From Haematospirillum jordaniae (GTDB lineage: Bacteria > Pseudomonadota > Alphaproteobacteria > Rhodospirillales > Rhodospirillaceae), in NCBI RefSeq assembly GCF_001611975.1, contig NZ_CP014525.1, forward strand, positions 1,852,001 through 1,916,000: 64,000 bases of DNA, written 5' to 3'. The position numbers and the translations under genes were made by a program. The first letter of the stretch is position 1, and the number at the start of each line of letters is the position of its first letter. This document shows, one piece after another, positions 53,450-62,630 of the stretch. The notes below the pieces were generated by a model. It had not been told where the DNA came from. It made no database searches and saw nothing but the letters and a program-made list of their open reading frames with translations.

Positions 53450-55750
53450 TTACTCCTGTTTCTTGGCGGCAAAAATCTGAGCATCAACAACCGAAAGAGC
53501 CGTCATATTTAACAGACCGCGCACTGTAACTGATGGCGTTACGATATGTGCAGGATGCCCAAGTCCCAACAAGACTGGCCCTAAAGGCAACCCATCCCCC
53601 AACACTTTGATCATATTAAAGGAAATGTTGGCCGCATCAACAGAAGGTGCAATCAGCAGGTTTGCCTGCCCATTCAGGCGACTACCCGGAAATATACGTT
53701 CACGTATGCTTTCAGATAGAGCAGAATCCGCGTGCATTTCTCCCTCTATTTCCAAATCAGGGGCTGCTTGGTTAACAAGTTCCAAGGCCTTACGCATTTT
53801 CAGGGCTGAAGGGCTGTTGGACGTCCCGAAATTCGAATGTGACAACAAAGCCACTTTCGGCTCGATACCAAAGCGGCGAACCTCATCCGCAGCCATCAAG
53901 GTAATGGCGCAGAGTTCCTCCGCTGTCGGATCATGATTAACGTTGGTATCCGCAATGAAGAAAGTACCTTTCTCCAGAATAACCGCATTCATGGATGCGC
54001 AGACAGCAACGCCTTCACGCAACCCCAGAACATCGCGCAAATTTGTCAAATGCTCGACATAACGCCCTGCCGTCCCGCAGATCATGGCGTCAGCTTCGTT
54101 ACGTCGCACCATCATGGCCGCAAAAATGGTGGAGTTTGAACGAACCAACATACGGGCGTGCTCAGGCGAAACACCTTTCCGACGCATCAATCTCCAATAC
54201 GCATCTGAAAAGTTGTGATAGCGGGGATCCCTTATAATTTCGATAATTTCGATATCCTTGTCCGGGCGCATCCGCAAACCCAGATTGGCGATCTGATCTA
54301 AAATGGCTGAACGACGACCGATTAACAGAGGGCGCGCAACACGCTCATCCAGAGCGGCTTGAGCTGCACGAAGAACGCGATCATCCTCACCTTCTGCATA
54401 AACAACACGGCGACATTCCTGCCGGGCCCGATCCATAACCGGGCGCATTGTCTGGCCAGAACGAAAAACATACTGCCCAAGATCCTGCCGATACCGCTCC
54501 AGATCAGCAATGGGGCGGGTTGCAATGCCTGTCTCCATGGCCGCCCGTGCAACTGCCGGGGCGATAACCTGTATCAGGCGGGGATCAAACGGCTTTGGAA
54601 GAATGTATTCAGCCCCGAAACCCAGCTTCTCCCCAACATAGGCGCTGGCCACGACATCATGCGTTTCAGAGCGTGCCAGTTCTGCAATGGCTTCCACACA
54701 GGCAATTTGCATGGGCATGTTGACATCTGTTGCCCCAACATCCAGCGCCCCTCTGAAAATAAAAGGAAAGCACAAAACATTATTGACCTGGTTGGGATAA
54801 TCAGACCGTCCCGTAGCGATAATGGCATCATCCCTTACCGCTTTCACCTCATCGGGCATGATCTCGGGTGTGGGATTGGCCAGCGCCATAACAATTGGCC
54901 GGGGCGCCATTCCTGCAACCATATCCTTGGCAAGGACGCCAGGACCGGAAAGCCCAAGGAATACATCAGCCCCTTCCATCGCCTGACCTAACGTGGTCGA
55001 ACGTGGCAAATCAGACCGAGCATAGACCGATTTGTGAGGATTCATATCCTCCACACGATCCGCATACACCAGACCAAACTTGTCGAACAGCGTGACATTC
55101 TCGCGCTTTAACCCCATACCAACCAGAAGATTGAGACAGGCCAGACCAGCAGCACCGCCGCCAGTCGATACCAGCTTTATGTCTTCAATCTTTTTTCCGA
55201 CCAAGTGCAAGCCATTGTGAACGGCAGCACCAACTACAATCGCTGTACCATGCTGATCGTCATGAAAAACGGGAATCCCCATCATGCCGCGCAACCGGGT
55301 CTCAACCTCAAAGCATTCAGGGGCCTTGATATCTTCCAGATTAACAGCACCAAAGGTCGGTTCCAATGCGGCAATAATGCGCACCATATCGTCGGCTGTC
55401 TCAGCGTTGATCTCTATGTCAAACGCATCGATACCCGCAAATTTCTTGAAAAGGGCTGCCTTGCCCTCCATCACCGGCTTGGCAGCCAAGGGGCCGATTG
55501 CCCCTAAGCCCAAAACAGCGGTGCCATTGGTCACGACAGCAACCATATTGCCCCGTGATGTCACATCATAGGCAGCAGCAGGATTATCCACGATTGCCCG
55601 ACACGCCGCAGCAACCCCCGGCGAATAGGCCAAGGCCAAATCACGCTGGGTTGCCATTGGCTTGGTCGCAACAACGGCAATCTTTCCTGGTCGCGGCGAG
55701 CGGTGATAGTAAAGGGCGAGATCGTCAAGGTTTTCATTCGGAGTTTTCAT
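53450..55750 (-). CDS. maeB: NADP-dependent malic enzyme (MaeB type)
   Basis: MaeB decarboxylates malate to pyruvate with NADP reduction. The 766-residue protein has the malic enzyme domains (YYHRSPRPGKIAVVATKPM, AYSPGVAAACR, the DQHGTAIVVGAA motif and the Rossmann GGGAAGLACLNLL) and a C-terminal phosphotransacetylase-like domain (after about 440) that acts as a regulatory, non-transferring domain in relatives. ATG 55750 fits the family start; the frame extends to 55825. It stands alone between the regulator and pccA. Confidence 0.95.
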   Translation of the reverse strand: MKTPNENLDDLALYYHRSPRPGKIAVVATKPMATQRDLALAYSPGVAAACRAIVDNPAAAYDVTSRGNMVAVVTNGTAVLGLGAIGPLAAKPVMEGKAALFKKFAGIDAFDIEINAETADDMVRIIAALEPTFGAVNLEDIKAPECFEVETRLRGMMGIPVFHDDQHGTAIVVGAAVHNGLHLVGKKIEDIKLVSTGGGAAGLACLNLLVGMGLKRENVTLFDKFGLVYADRVEDMNPHKSVYARSDLPRSTTLGQAMEGADVFLGLSGPGVLAKDMVAGMAPRPIVMALANPTPEIMPDEVKAVRDDAIIATGRSDYPNQVNNVLCFPFIFRGALDVGATDVNMPMQIACVEAIAELARSETHDVVASAYVGEKLGFGAEYILPKPFDPRLIQVIAPAVARAAMETGIATRPIADLERYRQDLGQYVFRSGQTMRPVMDRARQECRRVVYAEGEDDRVLRAAQAALDERVARPLLIGRRSAILDQIANLGLRMRPDKDIEIIEIIRDPRYHNFSDAYWRLMRRKGVSPEHARMLVRSNSTIFAAMMVRRNEADAMICGTAGRYVEHLTNLRDVLGLREGVAVCASMNAVILEKGTFFIADTNVNHDPTAEELCAITLMAADEVRRFGIEPKVALLSHSNFGTSNSPSALKMRKALELVNQAAPDLEIEGEMHADSALSESIRERIFPGSRLNGQANLLIAPSVDAANISFNMIKVLGDGLPLGPVLLGLGHPAHIVTPSVTVRGLLNMTALSVVDAQIFAAKKQE

Positions 55751-55915
55751 CACAGCCCGAACCAGATGTTTGCGAGTCAGAACTGCCTGACTGTAAAGGC
55801 TGTTTGTGCGCCTGACCAGCGTCATTCCGATGTGCGCGACACATTGTCAAGAAACGGCAAATATTGTGCGAAATTCAAGCCCGGGTAGATCTTAATGTAT
55901 ACATATGGGTATCAG

Positions 55916-57916
55916 TTATGAAAATTCCATAATCACCTGATCAACCGAGACAGAACCACCAGCAGTGACATGAATCTTTTTGACGGTTGCATCCTGTTCG
56001 GCACGCAGGACATTTTCCATCTTCATCGCTTCGACAACAGCCAATCTTTCCCCGGCTTTTATAGTCTGCCCCTCGGACACATCAATGCTGATCAGAAATC
56101 CCGGCATTGGTGATAGCAGAAATCTGGAAAGATCAGGCTTGGCACGAGAGGGCATCATACGATTCAGCGCAGCAACATGCGGTTCAAGAACGATAATATC
56201 GGCACAGAATCCATCAAGATGCATCTGAAAAGACGTACCTTTACGTTCCACCTGCGCCACAACACTTTTTCCATTCACCGTGCCGTGCCATATGGGATCA
56301 CCAACCTGCCACCCCGATACAACATGGTGAGCATGCCCCCCACAAAAAACGGACCAAGCATTTAATCCTTCGACGCACGACTGACGCTCAAGCTTAACCT
56401 CCAGATCACATGAACCAAAAAAACGAACAACAATACTGTCGCCTGTCACCTTTTTGGACGGGTTTCCATGTTGACCGGGAAACAGAAATACCCTTTCTGC
56501 GTACAAACGATGAGCAACAGCCATGATACAAGCCATCGTAACCCTGTAAGCAGAAGATGGAGCCGTTGACACAATCTCCCGCCCGTGCACATCCAGAAAA
56601 CCTGTGGTACAAGCACCATTTCTGAACGTCTCGTGACGTACAATAGAGCACAAAAATGGGATGTTACTGGTAATGCCCCGAATGTAGACTCCCCCGAGTG
56701 CAGTCTGCATACCACGAAGAGCGGCATCCCTGTCCTGCCCCCACGTCACCAGCTTGGCAACCAAGGGGTCATAGTGGACAGAAATCTCCCCACCTTCACG
56801 AACACCACTGTCAACCCTGACCCCTGTTTCCGGCTCTGGTTCGCGGTAACGAACCAGACGACCACTCGAAGGGACGAATCCACGCCCAGGATCTTCAGCA
56901 TAGATACGACTTTCCATCGCCCAACCCTTCAGGACAATCTCGTCCTGGGACAGGGTCAAACGTTCCCCGGCTGCAATTCGTATCATCCACTCAACCAAGT
57001 CCAGGCCGGTCACACATTCTGTAACCGGATGCTCAACCTGAAGACGGGTATTCATCTCAAGAAAATAGAATTGACGTTGTTCATCGACAATAAACTCAAC
57101 CGTTCCTGCAGAGCGATAGCCAACTGACCGGGCCAACACCACAGCCTGATGAACCATGGCCTGCCGCAGGGGACCGTCCAGAAAAGGAGAGGGTGCCTCC
57201 TCTATTACCTTCTGGTGACGTCTCTGGATAGAGCATTCCCGTTCATAAACATGCAAACAGGTTTCACCATCGCTGAGAATCTGGATCTCTATGTGCCGTG
57301 GATTGCTGATATACTTTTCGAGCAGTAGACGATCATCGCCAAAAGCAGAGCGGGCTTCAGAAGCGGCACGACGGAAGCCCTCCCGGACGTCCGCTTCGGT
57401 ATGTGCGATACGCATACCCTTGCCGCCCCCGCCGGCAGAGGCCTTGATCATGATGGGCAGCCCAATATCCCTTGCAATACCAACCGCACGATCCTCTGTT
57501 GACACCGCTCCGTCATAACCAGGTATGACAGAAAGTCCAGCTTTCCTAGCCAGCTCCCGGGATCGAATCTTATCTCCCATCAAACGGATGGCCTCAACTG
57601 GCGGACCTATAAAGACTATACCTTCTTTCTGTAGAGCCTCAGGAAAAACACTGTTCTCCGAAAGAAAGCCATACCCGGGATGAACGGCGTCCGCTCCGAC
57701 ATCACGACAAGCTTGGACGATACGATCAATCACCAGATAGCTCTGCCGCGCTGGGGCAGGACCAATGCATACCGCCTCATCCGCCATATCGACATGAAGG
57801 GCACCTGCGTCAGCTTCGGAATAAACGGCAACGGTCGCAACGCCCATTTTGCGAGCAGTACGAATAATGCGGCAGGCAATTTCACCACGGTTTGCAACCA
57901 GAATTTTTCTGAACAT
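55916..57916 (-). CDS. pccA: Propionyl-CoA carboxylase alpha subunit, biotin carboxylase/BCCP (PccA)
   Basis: This subunit carboxylates its own biotin with ATP and bicarbonate; with PccB it makes methylmalonyl-CoA from propionyl-CoA. The 666-residue protein has the biotin carboxylase domain (FRKILVANRGEIACRI, GGGGKGMRI, MNTRLQVEHPVTE), a BT-type middle domain and a C-terminal biotinyl domain with the acceptor K632 in VEAMKMEN. ATG 57916 matches the family start. pccB is 30 bp upstream on the same strand. The similar acetyl- or methylcrotonyl-CoA enzymes are possible but the length and partner favour propionyl-CoA. Confidence 0.9.
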   Translation of the reverse strand: MFRKILVANRGEIACRIIRTARKMGVATVAVYSEADAGALHVDMADEAVCIGPAPARQSYLVIDRIVQACRDVGADAVHPGYGFLSENSVFPEALQKEGIVFIGPPVEAIRLMGDKIRSRELARKAGLSVIPGYDGAVSTEDRAVGIARDIGLPIMIKASAGGGGKGMRIAHTEADVREGFRRAASEARSAFGDDRLLLEKYISNPRHIEIQILSDGETCLHVYERECSIQRRHQKVIEEAPSPFLDGPLRQAMVHQAVVLARSVGYRSAGTVEFIVDEQRQFYFLEMNTRLQVEHPVTECVTGLDLVEWMIRIAAGERLTLSQDEIVLKGWAMESRIYAEDPGRGFVPSSGRLVRYREPEPETGVRVDSGVREGGEISVHYDPLVAKLVTWGQDRDAALRGMQTALGGVYIRGITSNIPFLCSIVRHETFRNGACTTGFLDVHGREIVSTAPSSAYRVTMACIMAVAHRLYAERVFLFPGQHGNPSKKVTGDSIVVRFFGSCDLEVKLERQSCVEGLNAWSVFCGGHAHHVVSGWQVGDPIWHGTVNGKSVVAQVERKGTSFQMHLDGFCADIIVLEPHVAALNRMMPSRAKPDLSRFLLSPMPGFLISIDVSEGQTIKAGERLAVVEAMKMENVLRAEQDATVKKIHVTAGGSVSVDQVIMEFS

Positions 57917-57946
57917 GCTCCCCCCCCTATTCGTCACATGTCCATT

Positions 57947-59482
57947 TCAAAGCGGGATATTGCCGTGTTTGCGCCATGGATTTTCTATCTTCTTTCCCCG
58001 CAGCATAGACAGTGATCGACACAAACGCTTCCGTGTTGCATGTGGCATGATGATATCGTCAATAAAACCGCGAGCACTGGCAACGAAAGGGTTGGCAAAT
58101 GTGCGGCGATACTCATCTGTGCGAGCCTGTATTTTTTCATCATCATCACGCTCATGACGAAAAATAATCTCAACAGCCCCCTTGGGCCCCATCACCGCAA
58201 TTTCGGCCGTCGGCCAAGCATAATTGACATCACCACGCAGATGCTTGGATGCCATAACATCATATGCCCCGCCATATGCCTTACGGGTAATGACCGTTAC
58301 CTTGGGAACCGTTGCCTCGGCATAAGCGTACAATAGCTTGGCTCCGTGCCTGATAATTCCCCCATGCTCTTGGGATGTGCCGGGTAAAAAACCCGGCACA
58401 TCAACGAATGTAACCAAAGGAATATGAAAGGAATCACAGAAACGGACAAAGCGTGCGGCCTTGCAGGCACTGTCAATGTCGAGGCAACCGGCCAAGACAA
58501 GAGGTTGATTGGCAACCAACCCAATGGTTTGTCCATCTAAGCGAGCAAATCCTGTCATGATGTTGCGGGCATGATCAGGGGCAATCTCATAAAAATCACC
58601 CTCGTCCACCACTTTGGTAATCAACTCCCGCATATCATAGGCAGCATGTGGATTTGACGGCACAAGCGTATCAAGCGAGGGCTCAGCCCTGTCCACAGGG
58701 TCCTGCGTTGGACATTCCGGCGCGCCGACACGGTTGCTTGATGGGAGGAAATCAATCAACCGTCGCACTTCGAGCAACGCCTCAACATCTGTTTCAAACG
58801 CTAGGTCTGCAACCCCTGACCGCCCCGTATGGATTGCAGCTCCCCCAAGCTCTTCGGCGGTCACGGTTTCATGTGTAACGGTCTTGACAACATCCGGACC
58901 TGTTACAAACATGTAGGATGTTCCCCGGACCATTGCGATAAAGTCAGTCATCGCAGGCGAGTAGACAGCCCCACCGGCACAGGGGCCCATGATAACGGAA
59001 ATCTGCGGAATAACGCCGGAAGCCAAGACGTTGCGCTGGAACACATCCGCGTAGCCGGCAAGGCTGTTCACCCCTTCTTGGATACGTGCCCCACCCGAGT
59101 CATTCAGCCCGATAACCGGCGCACCAACACGCATTGCCTGATCCATAATCTTGCAGATTTTCTCGGCATGTGTTTCTGAAAGGGAACCACCAAAGACCGT
59201 AAAATCCTGACTGAACACAAAGACAACACGGCCATTGATCGTCCCGTACCCGGTTACAATACCATCACCGGGAACAGGATCTACCTCGGCCATACCAAAG
59301 TTGGTACACCGATGTTCCTTGAACATATCCCATTCTTCAAAAGAACCAGCATCAAGAAGAACCGCAAGCCGCTCCCGCGCTGTTAGCTTGCCTTTCTTGT
59401 GCTGATTATCGACACGTTCCTGCCCACCCCCCATACAGGCAGCAGACCGCTTGTCTTCAAGTTGCCTCAAAATATCCTGCAT
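57947..59482 (-). CDS. pccB: Propionyl-CoA carboxylase beta subunit, carboxyltransferase (PccB)
   Basis: PccB transfers the carboxyl from biotin to propionyl-CoA. The 511-residue crotonase-like protein has KGKLTARERLAVLLD, FVFSQDFTVFGGSLSE, GLNDSGGARIQEGVNSLAGY, MGPCAGGAVYSPAMTDF, DVPGFLPGTSQEHGGIIRHGAKLLYAY and RKAYGGAYDVMAS-KHLRGD. ATG 59482 gives the usual length; the frame reaches 59521. It precedes pccA in a two-gene operon. No methylmalonyl-CoA epimerase or mutase gene is adjacent. Confidence 0.93.
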   Translation of the reverse strand: MQDILRQLEDKRSAACMGGGQERVDNQHKKGKLTARERLAVLLDAGSFEEWDMFKEHRCTNFGMAEVDPVPGDGIVTGYGTINGRVVFVFSQDFTVFGGSLSETHAEKICKIMDQAMRVGAPVIGLNDSGGARIQEGVNSLAGYADVFQRNVLASGVIPQISVIMGPCAGGAVYSPAMTDFIAMVRGTSYMFVTGPDVVKTVTHETVTAEELGGAAIHTGRSGVADLAFETDVEALLEVRRLIDFLPSSNRVGAPECPTQDPVDRAEPSLDTLVPSNPHAAYDMRELITKVVDEGDFYEIAPDHARNIMTGFARLDGQTIGLVANQPLVLAGCLDIDSACKAARFVRFCDSFHIPLVTFVDVPGFLPGTSQEHGGIIRHGAKLLYAYAEATVPKVTVITRKAYGGAYDVMASKHLRGDVNYAWPTAEIAVMGPKGAVEIIFRHERDDDEKIQARTDEYRRTFANPFVASARGFIDDIIMPHATRKRLCRSLSMLRGKKIENPWRKHGNIPL

Positions 59483-59652
59483 GGGTGCACCTCGCTTCCC
59501 GGAAAAAACTGGCAATAGCACTCATAACAGCGGCAACCTTAGCCAACAGGCGCGACACCACTGCCTATTTTTAAGGCATACCGTAGAAAACAAGTCATTT
59601 CAGAGTGAAACAGGATAAATCAACAGAGTTATACACAGATTGCGTGGACAGG

Positions 59653-60435
59653 TTACTGGGCCGTCCAGCCCCCATCGACCGACAGGGTCGTACCCGTGAT
59701 GTTATGAGCAGCATCCGAACACAAGAATGCAGCCAAAGCTCCAATATCTTCCGGTGCAGAAAATCTCATGGAGGGCTGCTTCTCACCGACAAGGGAACGA
59801 ACACCATCGTCCAGCGTCCCACCGATAGCTTTGGCTCTGGCCTCGATCTGCGGCTCAACCAGCGGCGTACGCACCCACCCTGGACAAATAGCATTGCAGG
59901 TAATATGGCCCTCGGCATTTTCTAGGGCCACAACCTTGGTCAATCCGACCAGACCATGCTTGGACGCCACATAGGCCGCCTTATTGACAGAAGCTACCAG
60001 ACCGTGCGCCGATGCAATATTGATGATACGGCCCCACCTGTTTTTCTTCATGCCCGGCAATGCCGTCCGGATGATATGAAAAGCAGACGAAAGATTGACA
60101 GAGAGAATTTGCTCCCACTTCTCGACAGGAAAGGCCTCTACAGCTGAGACAAACTGGATTCCTGCATTGTTGACCACGATATCAACGCTTCCAAAAGCCT
60201 TGATCGCCTCATCAACCAGAAGCGAGCACTCGCTTGGTTTGGACAGGTCAGCTGGACAAAGACGCACATCCACCTTGTAGCGCCCCTCCAGCTCACCTCT
60301 TGTTCTTTCCAAGGCAGCAGCGTCACCAAGACCGTTGAGCATAACACGCACACCTTGGGCCGCCAGGCTTGAAGCTATTCCAAGCCCTATGCCGCTGGTT
60401 GATCCCGTCACCACCGCCGATTTACCCTTGAGCAT
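59653..60435 (-). CDS. bdhA: 3-hydroxybutyrate dehydrogenase
   Basis: This NAD-dependent short-chain dehydrogenase oxidises D-3-hydroxybutyrate to acetoacetate, part of polyhydroxybutyrate use. The 260-residue length and motifs are typical: VVTGSTSGIGLGIA, NNAGIQFVSAVEAFP, IINIASAHGLVAS, YVASKHGLVGLTKV (Tyr-xxx-Lys catalytic pair) and TCNAICPGWVRTPLVE. Its start overlaps the upstream DUF1192 gene by 28 bp. Related 3-oxoacyl reductases cannot be wholly excluded, but the HGLVAS and PGWVRTPLVEPQI features fit hydroxybutyrate dehydrogenase. Confidence 0.93.
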   Translation of the reverse strand: MLKGKSAVVTGSTSGIGLGIASSLAAQGVRVMLNGLGDAAALERTRGELEGRYKVDVRLCPADLSKPSECSLLVDEAIKAFGSVDIVVNNAGIQFVSAVEAFPVEKWEQILSVNLSSAFHIIRTALPGMKKNRWGRIINIASAHGLVASVNKAAYVASKHGLVGLTKVVALENAEGHITCNAICPGWVRTPLVEPQIEARAKAIGGTLDDGVRSLVGEKQPSMRFSAPEDIGALAAFLCSDAAHNITGTTLSVDGGWTAQ

Positions 60436-60665
60436 AACCCCCTCCCCCTTTTCTTGTTCAGTCGGACTCTTGTCAGGCCCCCCCCGGACCTGAACAAGGT
60501 CTCGGCAGCCTGCCTAGCTGAAACCTTGTTCTCGATAACCCCATGCACACGCACAACCTCTGCCTCAAGGGTCGTGATATAATCCTGTAACTGCTCTATA
60601 CTCATGGCACCCAGATCAGGAAAACAGATCAGGGCCGCTTGTGAAAGAGGATCATCCATGTCCAT
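60408..60665 (-). CDS. DUF1192 family small protein
   Basis: The 85-residue protein matches DUF1192: an acidic start MDMDDPLSQ, then a short coiled coil LSIEQLQDYITTLEAEVVRVHGVIENK (recognisable by SIEQL-I-LE-E-R) and ARQAAETLF. Function unknown. ATG 60665 follows GGGGGAG at 8 nt. After LFRSGGG, where family members usually end, the frame continues for about 25 basic residues into the start of bdhA; this tail may be a later extension. It is divergent from the quinone oxidoreductase gene, a frequent arrangement in alphaproteobacteria. Confidence 0.82.
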   Translation of the reverse strand: MDMDDPLSQAALICFPDLGAMSIEQLQDYITTLEAEVVRVHGVIENKVSARQAAETLFRSGGGLTRVRLNKKRGRGLCSRVNRRW

Positions 60666-60758
60666 CACGGTTACTCCCCCGTATCGCACATGGACAAGAA
60701 AGTATCAGACCCTGACAGCACCGCAAACCTTCCACTTTCATCAGGACTCTCTTTTCTC

Positions 60759-61757
60759 ATGTCACAGCCCGACCTCATGCGCTGTATAGAAATTTCCACT
60801 CCCGGTGATCCGGATGTCCTGCGCTTGGCAACACGCACCATTCCAACCCTCAATGCAGGGCAGGTCTTGGTGAAAGTCGATTATGCAGGGGTCAATCGTC
60901 CGGACGTCCTGCAACGGGAGGGAAAATATCCGCCTCCGCCGGATGCATCGGATATACCCGGGCTGGAAGTATCCGGCACCGTTGTTGCGACCGGACCGGA
61001 TGTATCTTGGCCCCTGCCCGGTACAAGCGTAGCCGCACTGGTGGCAGGGGGTGGATATGCCGAATATGCCGTGGCAGACAGCACCCTGTGCCTTCCCGTA
61101 GCTGGTACACTGAAGGCAGAAGAAGCAGCAGCTCTTCCAGAGGCCTTGTTCACGGTATTCCATAATGTCCTTGAACGTGGACAGCTTAGACCTGGTGAAG
61201 TCTTTCTAGTCCATGGGGGCGCCTCGGGTATCGGAACAACAGCGATACAAGTTGCCCGCTCCATTGGGGCGATGGTGTATGCAACAGCAGGATCAGAAGA
61301 CAAATGCGCCACATGCCTCCGGCTGGGGGCAGATCTTGCCATAAACTGGCGCAATGAAGATTACACCGCAGTCATCAAGAAAGCAGGCCGCGGCGTAGAC
61401 GTCATCCTAGACATGGCCGGGGGCGAACGGATCCAGAAAGATATCCGCCTTATGAATCCGGACGGAAGGCATATCAACATTGCCTTTCTGGAGGGATCAA
61501 GGGTTGAGTTGGACCTTATGCCCGTCATGCTGAAAAGGCTGACCCTGAGTGGATCTACCCTACGTTCACAGTCCACTACCGCAAAAGCCAGAATGGCAGA
61601 GACGATTCGACAACAGCTATGGCCCCGGGTCCTGAAGGGAGACATCCGTCCCCTGCTGCACAGCACATTTCCGTTGGAACAGGCTGCAAATGCCCACCGC
61701 CTTATGGAGAGCCGCACCCATGAAGGGAAAATAGTGCTATCAAACAATTTAAGATAA
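60759..61757 (+). CDS. NAD(P)H-quinone oxidoreductase, PIG3/zinc-independent MDR family
   Basis: This 332-residue medium-chain reductase of the quinone oxidoreductase branch lacks the zinc ligands of alcohol dehydrogenases. Visible are AGVNRPDVLQREGKYPPPP, GLEVSGTVV, the nucleotide loop VHGGASGIGTTAIQVA, TAGSEDK and HSTFPLEQAANAHRLME. PIG3-like enzymes reduce quinones with NADPH by one electron steps. Starts ATG 60759 (AGGA 12 nt upstream) or 60777 are both possible; the frame's first ATG at 60690 is unlikely. Confidence 0.9.
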   Translation: MSQPDLMRCIEISTPGDPDVLRLATRTIPTLNAGQVLVKVDYAGVNRPDVLQREGKYPPPPDASDIPGLEVSGTVVATGPDVSWPLPGTSVAALVAGGGYAEYAVADSTLCLPVAGTLKAEEAAALPEALFTVFHNVLERGQLRPGEVFLVHGGASGIGTTAIQVARSIGAMVYATAGSEDKCATCLRLGADLAINWRNEDYTAVIKKAGRGVDVILDMAGGERIQKDIRLMNPDGRHINIAFLEGSRVELDLMPVMLKRLTLSGSTLRSQSTTAKARMAETIRQQLWPRVLKGDIRPLLHSTFPLEQAANAHRLMESRTHEGKIVLSNNLR

Positions 61758-61902
61758 TACAGTCTTGGCAAATCCCCCCAAACACTCCATATTTTTCCCT
61801 AATTCGTCCTGCAGTGGGGCACACCCCTTGTCCGGGGCTGCAATTTCCCGTAAAGAAGCACGACGCTTACCGTTCAAAGACACATCCGAAAGGGACAACA
61901 CA

Positions 61903-62571
61903 ATGGCGCTGCCTCTCATGCCGAAGGCAACGGCCGTCTGGCTGGTAGAAAATACATGCCTCTCGTTCGAGCAAATTGCCGCCTTCTGTGGAATGCACGA
62001 ACTGGAAGTCCAGGCCATTGCCGACGGTGAGGTAGCTGGCGGAATCGTCGGTCTTGACCCCATCGCCAATGGTCAGTTGACGCGGGCCGAAATTGCCCGC
62101 TGTGAGAAAGACGATGCCCTGCGCCTGCAACTTTCGGCATCTGATATTCCGCGCCCTCAGGCCCGCTCCAAGGGAGCACGTTATACACCTGTGTCAAAGC
62201 GGCATGACCGCCCGGATGCCATTGCCTGGATCCTGAAGCATCACCCTGAACTGTCTGATGCCCAGATCTGCAAATTGATCGGCACCACAAAGCCGACTAT
62301 TGAGTCAGTCAGAAGCAAGACACACTGGAATGCCACGGCCATCAAACCGCGTAATCCGGTTATTCTTGGCATGTGCTCCGAAGCAGACCTAGAAAAAGAA
62401 ATTGCCCTAGCTCCACGTCGTGCCGGCGGCACCGTTCCGCAGGTTGACTACGGCAACGAGCCGGAAGAAAGAGTTGAGCACCACACCCGTAAGGAACAGG
62501 AAGAAGAAATTCCTGCATTCCTCCGCAGCAAGCCAAAAGCGGACACGCGGGATGAGGACATCGAACTCTAG
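61903..62571 (+). CDS. trcR: DUF1013 family transcriptional regulator (TrcR)
   Basis: The 222-residue product is a member of DUF1013, a family found in alphaproteobacteria and annotated as the cell-cycle regulator TrcR. It has LPLMPKATAVWLVENTCLSFEQIAAFCGMHELEVQAIADGE (the VWLVENT-L-F-QIA-FC-MH core), then RPDAIAWILKHHPELSDAQICKLIGTTK, both helix-turn-helix-like segments, and an acidic tail. ATG 61903 has AAGGGA 8 nt upstream; codons before it are not family-like. A terminator follows. DNA targets are not known to me. Confidence 0.88.
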   Translation: MALPLMPKATAVWLVENTCLSFEQIAAFCGMHELEVQAIADGEVAGGIVGLDPIANGQLTRAEIARCEKDDALRLQLSASDIPRPQARSKGARYTPVSKRHDRPDAIAWILKHHPELSDAQICKLIGTTKPTIESVRSKTHWNATAIKPRNPVILGMCSEADLEKEIALAPRRAGGTVPQVDYGNEPEERVEHHTRKEQEEEIPAFLRSKPKADTRDEDIEL

Positions 62572-62597
62572 TTTTTCCTGCACAGTTTTCTTGGTAA

Positions 62598-62628
62598 AAA
62601 GGCCGCTGCGGACAGCGGCCTTTCTTGT
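62598..62628. terminator. Bidirectional terminator between trcR and oligoendopeptidase gene
   Basis: AAAGGCCGCT (62598-62607) pairs with AGCGGCCTTT (62614-62623), a perfect 10-bp stem with a 6-nt loop, followed by CTTG on the plus strand; the minus strand continues TTTACC. It serves the two convergent genes. Confidence 0.85.
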
Positions 62629-62630
62629 AA

